From Coprinopsis marcescibilis (taxonomy: Eukaryota; Basidiomycota; Agaricomycetes; Agaricales; Psathyrellaceae), in contig ML210619.1 of the NCBI GenBank assembly GCA_004369085.1, positions 1-11,295 of the forward strand: a stretch of 11,295 bases of DNA, written 5' to 3'. The notes below the pieces were generated by a model that worked only from the letters and a program-made list of their open reading frames with translations, made no database searches and was not told the DNA's origin. Shown here piece by piece: positions 1 to 7,411 of this stretch. Made by a program: the position numbers and the translations under genes. How positions within the stretch are numbered: the stretch's first letter is position 1; each line of letters begins with the position of its first letter.

Positions 1-2
1 AT

Positions 3-1499
3 GCACCAGAAGGATACCGTGATATCCGCATTTATTTGCACAGTGGTGGAATTCAGCAAATTCATGAATGCAATCCCATGTACATGGCTTTACATTATGT
101 TTTGATCCATGTTACTGGAATGCAAGGATGGCATCCACAGCTTACATTCAATGGTGGTGTTGAGGTTAATCCTGAACCTGCAAATGAGGAGAATGGAGAT
201 CTGGATGAAATGGAGGATCCTGCTGTTCAAGGAAGAAAGAGGAAGTTTATCAGCCAAACGGAGTACTACCGCTATCATCTGTTTCCCCGCCAAAACAGTA
301 ATAACCATTTGTTCCAGATGGGAAAGCTCTTTCATGAGTTTGTGGTAGATTCCTGGGCAATTGCAGAGCAGAGCCGACTTCGATGGATTAGAAGCAATCA
401 GTCCACACTTCGTGCTGAAAGCTATCAGGGACTTATGGAAGCAGTTGCTTCTGACCCAACTGTCACTGGGAAGGAAATTGGCCAGCGCGTTATCCTTCCA
501 TCATCATTTGCAGGCAGTACACGCAACATGATTCAGAACTGTCAGGATGCATTGGCTATCAACCGTCACTTCAAAGGAGCGGATCTTTTCATCACTGCAA
601 CAGCCAATCCATATTGGGACGAAATCAAAGCAGAGCTTCTGGAAGGTCAAACTCATCACGATCGACCAGATTTGGTGGTCCGAGTCTTTCATATCAAAAT
701 GAAAGAAATGATCAAGGACATTGAAAAGGCAAACATCTTTGGCAAAGCTGTTGCCTGTGTTCACACCATTGAATTTCAGAAGCATGGCCTCCCTCATATG
801 CATCTTATCATCTTCCTCAACCAAGAATCCAAAATGCACACACCAGAAGATGTTGATGCTTTCATTTCGGCTGAACTTCCTGATCCTGAGATCCAGCCTG
901 AACTGTTTGAGTTGGTCAAAAGCTACATGATCCACACACCCTGCGGCGCAGATAACAACAATCCAACCTCTCCCTGCATTAAAAATGGCTGCTGCTCTAA
1001 AAACTTCCCCAAACCTTTTCGTGAAACATCTTCCATCTCTGAAGACTCTTATGCATCCCTCCGATGCCGGAATGATGGACGCCACTATGAAATCACACTT
1101 CAAGGAAAAACATATATTGTCAATAACCGCTGGGTGGTTGCCTACTGTCCCTTTCTGCTATGGAAGTACCGGTGTCATATCAATGTGGAATGCATTGCAT
1201 CAATCAAGGCCATCAAATACATCTACAAGTATGTCTACAAAGGCCACGACCACACAGTTGCCGAAGTTGCCAGAGACCAAAATGATGAGGCCAAGCAGTA
1301 CCTTGATGCTCGATATGTGTCTGCATGCGAGGCTCTTTGGCGCACCTTCCACTTCCATATGCATGAGGAAAAGCCCAATGTCATCCGACTCCAAGTCCAT
1401 CTAAAGGATAACCAATGGCATACATTCTGTGCAGATGATCAAGAGATGAATCAAGTTGTTCAAAATGCTGCCAACAGGGATACCACTCTTACAGCATAT
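3..1499 (+). pseudogene. Helitron Rep (HUH endonuclease) N-terminal part, truncated
   Basis: Helitron Rep proteins nick and join single-stranded DNA during rolling-circle transposition. The frame is open from base 3, so the true start lies left of the window; the first ATG is not the real start. Residues below count from base 3. 'GMQGWHP' matches the usual start of the Helitron_like_N domain. 'EFQKHGLPHMHLIIFL' carries the HUH metal-binding motif as HMH (795-803, residues 265-267). 'HTPCG...SPC...GCCSKNFPKPF' (from 933) is the conserved cysteine segment. 'YIYKYVYKGHD' (1218-1250, residues 406-416) carries the catalytic tyrosines. The last family-like residues are 'NRDTTLTAY', ending near 1499, where a phenylalanine and much more protein should follow. 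The remainder of Rep and the PIF1-like helicase (usually well over 1000 more residues) are absent. No stop interrupts the retained part, so the loss is a clean truncation and not gradual decay. Confidence 0.93.
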
Positions 1500-1811
1500 C
1501 AGCTTCACCCTGTTCTCGGAATTCTGATTCGTCCGGCAGTTCATCTTCTTCTCCTTCGTCTTCATCCTCTCCACATGTATCTCCAATCACTCCCGGCGTC
1601 GCTGGTGTTGAGGGTACGATCCATACTAGTCCAAAAGGGGGAGACGATCCCAAAGTGGATGAATCAACATGTGAGGAAAACCTGGCTTGCGTGGCCAGCG
1701 GGGTGGCCCAATGGGTTTGTAGGTAGAGGTGGGTCTCCCGATGCTGGCGGAGAACATGCTGGAGCAGAATATCTGCGCAAATGTCAGCTGACCGATTCAA
1801 ATGGATTGTGA
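1500..1811 (+). other. Readthrough tail of the Helitron frame, antisense to KDZ C-terminus
   Basis: The Helitron Rep frame stays open for about 103 more codons past its break point, to a TGA at 1809-1811. These codons are read from the antisense strand of the KDZ transposase C-terminal exon. The predicted tail (Leu/His/Pro-rich, then Gly/Trp-rich) resembles nothing known. The opposite strand keeps a family-like acidic KDZ C-terminus. The tail is therefore an accident of the junction, although a transcript of the Helitron piece would encode this chimeric end. Confidence 0.7.
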
Positions 1812-1905
1812 GTCCCCTTATTTCTGGATTGGTAATGGCACAGTCGAGTGCCTTGAGCTCACGCCCAAAAAATCGGCACAAATTGTCCGCTTCCATCCCT
1901 AGACA

Positions 1906-1908
1906 TCA
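1906..1908 (-). other. Nonsense codon TGA in KDZ C-terminal region (codon 947)
   Basis: The frame reads 'RCLEDQ' then TGA TGT then 'LGMEADNLC'. The family usually has two arginines between these motifs. CGA to TGA plus the neighbouring CGT to TGT would be two C-to-T changes at adjacent CpG sites. Family-like sequence resumes directly in the same frame, so this is a point mutation and not the gene end. Confidence 0.8.
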
Positions 1909-3005
1909 CTGGTCCTCAAGGCAGCGATCCTGCCTCAACATTCCCCGGATACCCTCCCTGACCGAGGGGTCGTTGAGCCAGGGCGGAATTTCAACGTTGG
2001 ATGGCGAAATCCACACATCTTCAAGTAGCCCAGGGTCATTTCTAAGGTCCCCAAGCTTCGCTGGTAACGGTTCAGGGAGTGGAATATTCCACTCTGGTCG
2101 GTGCATCGCAGCGAGCTCGGCACAGTACCGATTGAACCGTTTGACAGCTGTCTCGAGCGCAGGTGTGCGCTTTGAGATCGTATGCCGAATGTGCTGGTGC
2201 ATTTTGATCCCCAGAGCTTGGTGCCTCCCTCCTGTTGCCTGATTCAACCGATCCCACTCGAATAGATTCCCGATAGCACGTTTCCGGATGTTGATTTTGA
2301 GGTTCCGTAAGAGGAGGAGCTGTCGGACAAATTTGAGCTCGAGGTTCTTCAGCTCGGGAAAGATGTCTTGTACATTGAGCGATGCGTAGAGGCTCTCGAC
2401 GTGGTCCCTCATCTTATCATAGCTCTCCTCCATGAATTCGACACTCTTGATTGAGTCTGCCGACGTTGTTTCCGAGAACTCTGCATGAGCGTGTTCTAGA
2501 CTTTTCTCCAGTTTGTCAATGTCCGTCTGCAGCCGCAGAAGGGCGTCGAGATCCTTCCTGAGACGAGCGGGGGCATCTGTATTGCGTTTGGCATGAGTGC
2601 ATGTTATATTGAAAGCTAATGGGACCTAAATAGGACTTACGGGCTCGGACTGATAGCTGCGCCTCCTTCTGCAATTGCCACTGCTCTCGCAGTTCAGCTA
2701 TCTGCATCTTGCAGGTACCAAATGCCTTCCTCGCCTCCTGAAGGTGTTCTTCGAGCTTTGTACCCAGCCGCCGACGAATCCATGCACCAAGGTCGATCTT
2801 GAGTTCATCGGCTATTGTGCTGGCCTGCCGGTTGATTATCCAGATATGTTTCCCTCTCTGAGAAGGACATATGTCAGTATTAAAGTCAGTAAATCGGTAA
2901 GTAGGAATGACATACTAGTGAGCCTCGACAAATCCCGATCAGCTTGCGAAGTCTCGACCACAGCCGTTCCACCTCCCCATCGGTCAGGCCAAATCCAGTG
3001 ATGAA

Positions 3006-3008
3006 TCA
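3006..3008 (-). other. Nonsense codon TGA in KDZ core (codon 621)
   Basis: In the spliced KDZ frame the sequence reads 'QLVYNP' then TGA then 'FITGFGLTDGE'. Family members normally have arginine after 'YNP', so one C-to-T change at a CpG (CGA to TGA) explains the stop. No GT...AG intron removes it. It cuts the protein before the last catalytic acid, 'VERLW'. Confidence 0.85.
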
Positions 3009-3905
3009 AGGATTGTACACCAGTTGGCAAGACCACTGATGAGCGTACGCGCGCATGGCACTAGTCGCCCATACAATCCTAGTCGTGATGTCCTCCGGTA
3101 AAATGTCGTACTAGTGGTTGATATATTAGATGAAGGAAAAGATATACAACTACAGTGCCTTACGAGTTGTAAACTCCTATCGAGCACGCAGCCCACGTCA
3201 TACAGGACACCAACAGTTGCTTTTTGGGGTATCAAGGAGAACAGGCGCAGGAGCAGAGCGATGGCGTACTTCTGCTGCTCCCTGGGTGTATCCACATTCG
3301 CGAATAAGAGCGGAATGTCGTGTCGACACACCAGCGCAGCTAGACCTCCATCGTCGAAGTGGTCCATGCTCGTCTTGACATTAGTTCCGTTCCCTGCTTG
3401 ATGGGACTGTTCGCATGTATCGACGGCCTCGTCTGGTAGCTTGGGCTTGCGAGATTTGGTGGGTCTTTGCCGGACTGCCTCAATATGACTGCCTGCACGA
3501 TTAACTTCGCTTTTCGAAAGGAAGAATCGAGGGTTGAAGAACTTTGGACAGTCCCCAGAAGACCATAGGTGTCGGTGGGAGAAATATCCGTCTACCGCAA
3601 CATGAATGTCGAGACCCCTTGGATGTATAATATTAGCATTCATGTAGCACATATGTGACATAGACTCACTCTTTGAGCGTCTGCCCGAAGCTCTTTCCTC
3701 CAAAACAGGCAGGACATCGGTAACGGAGCGTTCGAGCACATTCTACAAGGTTGTTCGTAGTAGCGTCGTAGAGGGGAACTGGCGGTGGCTTGCCCGGTTC
3801 TGCTGGCTTTGATGCCTTCTTCTTGAGTATCTTTTGACACTTTGGTGCCAAGTTTAGATTCGAGTCGTCCTGTTCCGAGGCTGAGAGTCTGGTAGTCGTT
3901 CCTCC

Positions 3906-3929
3906 GGTGGTGGTGGTGGTGGTGGTGGT
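3906..3929 (+). repeat. (GGT)8 microsatellite in KDZ exon 3
   Basis: Eight uninterrupted GGT units read as ACC on the - strand. They encode a run of eight threonines (about residues 349-356) in the low-complexity linker between the CxC1 cluster and the KDZ core. The flanks are also Thr/Gly/Pro-rich. The length is probably variable between copies. Confidence 0.9.
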
Positions 3930-5074
3930 AGGGGTGGCAGGTCCCGAGGTCGTCATTGTTGATGTGCCGGGCGTTGTCGGACCCGAGATTGCCCCGTTGT
4001 CATTCTCCGACGGCTGCGGAATGGGACCATCAGCCTTTGCAAGCGCCCTTTCAGCCTCGGTGTCGATGGCAAACAGCATGAGTTCGAACCATTGCTTTGC
4101 ATGGCCGAAACTCTTCCGAAACGGGTCCAATAACAGCTTATCACCCTGTCAATTGGCATGAGGCAGCGTATGTAGGGCAGTTTTGTGAGAACCTACCTTT
4201 CTGGTTTTCATATAGTACCCAACACGGTGGTAGTACCGATGAAGGGCATAAGCGAATGCGGTGTCGGCTACGCAGGCTGTGGTGAAAAGTTCACCAAATA
4301 GTGCAAGTAAGTCGCAGTCGAATGCGTAACGCGGTTTTAAAGGTGAGACTGGAAAGAGTCCTTGCAGCACAAGTACTGCAGGAAGAGGAGTACAGTCGCA
4401 ATACGAAACGACACATTCTTCGTATCCTGCGCTCCAATTCAGCACACGAGACAATTGAATGGCAGTATGAACTCACTATCAGATAGCATCAACTTCATGG
4501 TCTGTTTCCGTTGCTGGCAGCTTTCAGCACCACAGCCGGAGCTCTCAAGTTGCTTCAGCCCCAGAGGTGCTTTAGGAACGGCATAACGCTGGGCTGAGTA
4601 GACCAGATAACTCCGGGCAATATCTGGGAGCACTTCTGCCCATGCGTCGTACTCCAGGCTCCGTTTTTGCGCGGTTGAAAGCTTCGGGCGTTTGTTTTTG
4701 ACATTAGCCAGTTTATTGTCGGGTCCCGTGGCTAGATTCTCGTCGATTTCCTCGATTTCGATAGGTGCATCCTCCTCCAAAGACCAACAGTCTTCGCCCG
4801 TTGGTACCTCATTTTCGCGATGTGACATCTCCGGTTCGTGCTTCATGTTGGTATCTTCTTGTCCTTGCATTCTCTTCACCAGAGCTTCGAAGTCTCCTAG
4901 CATCCGTTGTTTCTTCTCCTGTAAGTAGAATCCAAGTTTGTTGACCGAATCGCCCTCGTGTTTCCTCCTTTTTTTCTTGACCGGGGTGGACCACGCAAGC
5001 CCCATGCTGTCCCTGGTGACTGGCTGAAGGTCCCGGGTGAGAAGCTTTCTCGATCTCTTGCGTCCTGGGGGCAT

Positions 5075-5527
5075 GGCGTATTACTGTGGGCCGTGACGGT
5101 GTAGGTTTATTGGCGGTATGGATGAGAAACAAAGTAAAAAAGCGCGATATGTCAGGCAACCACAAACGGTAATTCCATTCCTTATTTGTATTTAGGGTGT
5201 ATGCAGTGGCCCTGCCTAACTGCAGATTTTATGCAGTTCTGGTACAGAGCAGGCGGAATGCCGCTGCCAAAGGGAAAGGAGAAGCAGCATTTGATCGATG
5301 TCGGGGATCTGCATATCGGCATAGCAGGTGGAAGCCTATTTAATTTGCGGTCGAAAAAGGGGCCTTCAAGGGGTATTAGTCAGCAAGAAGTTTGTGGCCT
5401 TAGGTGCATGAGTGTCAGACCCAGCCACCTAGGTGTATTTGGTTGGTTAGTGTTAGTCAATTGCTACGAGTGGGATGCAGTGTATCTAGTGAAGAAGCTA
5501 CGCACGAGCGAGTCTGAAGACGAAAGT
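5075..5527. other. KDZ upstream region, no confident gene
   Basis: This stretch lies directly upstream of the KDZ start codon (- strand) and presumably holds its promoter and one element end. I see no clear TATA box or terminal inverted repeat. A + strand frame at 5186-5542 (118 codons, starting at a non-ATG codon) has no recognisable domain and no family-like composition, so I do not call it a gene. Confidence 0.5.
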
Positions 5528-5730
5528 CATGCGGATTCTTAACAGGCGCTCGAACATACTCAGGAATAGAGGCCACTGCCGCATCTGGCACAACTTTTGG
5601 TTTCTGCGCTGGGCCCAAAATGTTGTCATCGCCATCACGGTCACCCAAAGTCTTTCTCTTCTTTTGATGGAGGCTCCCTTCGAAACGTCTTGACCAAAAC
5701 ACAGCCAGGCTTATTCCTCTCCTCTGACTT
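5457..5730 (-). other. Unrecognised coding-like fragment
   Basis: A - strand frame contains 'KKRKTLGDRDGDDNILG' followed by 'PAQKPKVVPDAAVASIPEYV' and 'RAPVKNPHDF'. It has protein-like composition but no family I can name. It lies immediately downstream (on the - strand) of the DCAF11-like piece, in a different frame, and could be another captured exon or chance coding. There is no proper start codon. The 5528-5544 arm of the inverted repeat lies inside it. Confidence 0.2.
5528..5544 (+). repeat. 17-bp inverted repeat, left arm
   Basis: CATGCGGATTCTTAACA on the + strand is repeated perfectly in inverse orientation at 6102-6118. The two arms bound a 591-bp segment that contains the DCAF11-like fragment. 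The similarity does not extend beyond 17 bp on either side. Confidence 0.85.
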
Positions 5731-5947
5731 GTTGACATCATCATCATGTGCGTTAATCTTCACTGTCCTTTTGTAGCCATTGAGATCCATCTCCTCCAGC
5801 AACCACTTCATTCCCATCCGCTGAAAATCGGCAGCTCCAGATGCCAAAACGTTCACCGTAATACGAATCGTTTTTCCTCGGATCGTCAAAGCAAATGGGG
5901 ATCATCTGGGATGATCCATCTGGAGACCAAGATAATCGATTTAGCAC
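5731..5947 (-). pseudogene. DCAF11/LEC14B-like WD40 protein fragment
   Basis: DCAF11 (WDR23/LEC14B) is a WD40 substrate receptor of CUL4-DDB1 ubiquitin ligases. On the - strand from 5947 the frame reads 'WSPDGSSQMIPICFDDP', then 'YYGERFGIWSCRFSADGNEV' and 'VAGGDG'. About base 5787 the family sequence jumps to another frame as 'DLNGYKRTVKINAHDDDVN'. Roughly 14-17 nt between 'GGDG' and 'DLNG' (normally a short 'IFVY'-like strand) are deleted. After 'DDDVN' (5731) homology stops. Only about 70 of several hundred residues remain, with no start or stop. A possible 41-bp intron (5920-5960, GTAAGC...CTCCAG) lies at the upstream edge, which would make the first few residues intronic. It is a gene fragment, perhaps captured by a mobile element. 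Confidence 0.72.
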
Positions 5948-6078
5948 GAAGCAAGCTTACCCAATCCGAAGGTATCATTCGGGACCTCCAGCTGACCGCC
6001 AGCTCCGGTTGGCAAATCCAAAGCCAGCAAGAGGGAGGATGATGTTCCCAAACTCGCCCGTCAATGTCTCCTCCTCCA

Positions 6079-6237
6079 TTAGGCTCTACTTAAGTCGGAC
6101 GTGTTAAGAATCCGCATGTTGAGCGTCTGATCTTCGACTATCGGCCTGTAAATCTCCATCTGCATAGGCCCGAGGTGCTGATGGAAGTGCTTTCGGCGTG
6201 CCTTCCAGAACGATGTATAGTTCATGAATGGAAAAAC
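6079..6237 (-). pseudogene. Cytochrome P450 fragment (C-helix region)
   Basis: The - strand frame from 6237 reads 'VFPFMNYTSFWKARRKHFHQ' and continues 'HLGPMQMEIYRPIVEDQTLN' and 'MRILNTSDL' to a TAA at 6079-6081. The 'FMxYxxxWKxxRKxFHQHxxP...YRPI' pattern is that of the P450 B'-C region, where the WxxxR motif contacts the haem propionate. The frame is closed upstream by a TAA a few codons before 'VFPF'. No haem-binding cysteine loop, I-helix or ExxR is present nearby. It is an isolated piece of about 45 residues of a 500-residue enzyme. It lies on the same strand as the DCAF11-like piece, and the right arm of the inverted repeat falls inside it. Confidence 0.55.
6102..6118 (-). repeat. 17-bp inverted repeat, right arm
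   Basis: This is the exact reverse complement of 5528-5544. It sits inside the P450-like fragment, covering the codons for 'NMRILN'. No obvious target-site duplication flanks the pair. Confidence 0.85.
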
Positions 6238-6874
6238 CAGTCGAGTTTAAGCCTATACCGTATGACCATGTTAGTTTCGGCCAGCACCGAGCAGGGTAAT
6301 AGTACGCACAGAGTACTGAGGCTGGCCATATGGTATCGATGCTCGGATCCAATGACCGGATACGGTTCAAATATTTGTCGAAGAAAGACTCTGCGTGAAG
6401 GCCTGTACTGTGTCGGGAGGGGTTGCCTAAATCCAGCAGAAGTTAATTAACCGCGCCAGGAGTACAGAAGAACCAGGAGCCCGGTGGAGTAAGTAAGAGT
6501 GCGTAGGGGTTCAAACGAAAAAAAAAAAATCGACGAACGCATCCTCTCTTATAAACAGTAAGCATATTCTGGGGTACATGGGTTCGATATCTATGGCACG
6601 TAGTAGCAAGGTTGTAGAGATAGAGCATCCAAAGTGGGCATCTGCATGAGCGGGAAGAAGAGTTAGATCGTCGAGCAAGGGGTCCATGGTCCTTCACTGT
6701 ATTGGACATCCAATGTCAAGCGAGAATATTTGTCTGTACTAGTACAGGCATTCGCGATCTATGACGAGTATGCGAAACCCGGATTATAGCACTGGTCGTC
6801 GTCGGTCGTGGCACGGTCGCTTTTACAAACACGCTGTTGTTACGATCTTGGTCTTAGAGCGGACTTCCGCTTGT
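6238..6874. other. Stretch without a confident gene; contains A12 tract
   Basis: No recognisable domain was found on either strand. A run of 12 A occurs at 6518-6529. A short - strand ATG frame at 6687-6511 (58 codons) has ordinary protein-like composition up to a four-Phe end created by the homopolymer, but it matches nothing I know. The right part presumably holds the 3' end of the TPR gene transcribed from the - strand. No clear polyadenylation signal was identified. Confidence 0.5.
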
Positions 6875-7411
6875 CAGACATATTGCCTGTTCATTCTAAG
6901 TGGCGGAGAGAGGATTCCAGGTTTCTGAGGAAGGCAGGGAGGTCGACGTGGCCAGGGGGAGTAAGCTCGACAGCTCTCTCCAGGGATGCAATCGCTTCGT
7001 CACTATCAGACGGATTGCCTGTTCGTTCGAAGCGGCTTTTGAACGAGAATCCCAGGTTGTTGAGACGTCCAGGGAGGTCGGCATGGTCAGGGGGAGTGAG
7101 CTTGACAGCTCTCTCTAGGGATGCAATCGCTTCGTCAATATCAGACGGATTGCCTGTTCGTTCGAAGCGGCTTTTGAACGAGGATCCCAGGTTGTTGAGG
7201 ACGGCAGGGAGGCCAGCATGGCCAGGGGGAGTGAGCTCGACAGCTCTCTCCAGGGATGCAATCACTTCGTCAATATCAGACGGATTGCCTGTTTGTTCGA
7301 AGGGGCTTTTGAATGAGGATCCCACGTTGTTGAGCAAGGCAGGGAGGCCAGCATCGCCAAGGGGAGAGAGCTTGACGTCTGCAATTGGATTCGGTTGTGT
7401 TACCGGGGGAT
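6875..7411 (-). repeat. Tandem 135-bp repeats encoding 45-residue TPR units
   Basis: The landmark CAGACGGATTGCCTGTT (one base variant in places) starts at 7007, 7142 and 7277, an exact 135-bp period. A diverged copy starts at about 6875. Each unit encodes a helix-turn-helix of the type 'NPSDIDEAIASLERAVELTP' followed by 'LNNLGSSFKSRFERTG'. The three full copies are near-identical at DNA level. This points to recent duplication or gene conversion. Confidence 0.9.

Larger units (their letters stand above)
1489..5074 (-). pseudogene. KDZ (Kyakuja-Dileera-Zisupton) transposase with CxC1 cysteine cluster, two internal stops
   Basis: This is a cut-and-paste DNA transposase of the KDZ superfamily. 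Seven exons can be read: 5074-4477, 4426-4197, 4145-3670, 3617-3164, 3110-2916, 2857-2641 and 2576-1489. The introns are 50, 51, 52, 53, 58 and 64 bp, all GT...AG. The exons sum to 3258 nt (1086 codons) in one frame. Order: a basic, acidic-patched N-terminus starting MPPGRKRSRK; a CxC1-like cluster (about residues 170-275, 'CGAESC', 'SYCDCTPLP'); a Thr-rich linker; 'CPACFGG' (about 420); then the KDZ core. Likely catalytic acids, by inference, are D444 in 'HVAVDGYF', D575 in 'LYDVGC' and E634 in 'VERLW'. A coiled-coil region and an acidic tail follow. TGA codons at 3006-3008 (codon 621) and 1906-1908 (codon 947) replace arginines expected from the family, and one residue is missing in 'TDGEVERLW'. 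The terminal TAA (1489-1491) lies on the Helitron side of the junction. The gene is probably inactive but recently so. Element ends were not found. Confidence 0.92.

Noticed and set aside
504..1103. - strand frame of 199 codons opposite the Helitron Rep
   Set aside because: It is a shadow frame; the + strand carries the HUH and tyrosine motifs.
5186..5542. + strand frame of 118 codons upstream of KDZ
   Set aside because: It has no ATG start, no domain and no splice context, and it ends in the inverted repeat. It is most likely chance.
5970..6100. - strand peptide 'LALDLPTGAGGQLEVPNDTF' as another captured gene piece
   Set aside because: It is protein-like and could splice in frame to the DCAF11-like piece through a 41-bp intron. 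I recognise no family, the intron is very short, and a stop lies just upstream.
6518..6529. A12 tract as a possible retrotransposon or processed-pseudogene tail
   Set aside because: There is no reverse transcriptase, no spliced coding sequence next to it and no target-site duplication. A simple homopolymer is enough.
6875..7411. Regular repeats as a CRISPR-like array
   Set aside because: The period is 135 bp with no short-repeat/spacer pattern. The repeats encode TPR units in a eukaryotic gene.
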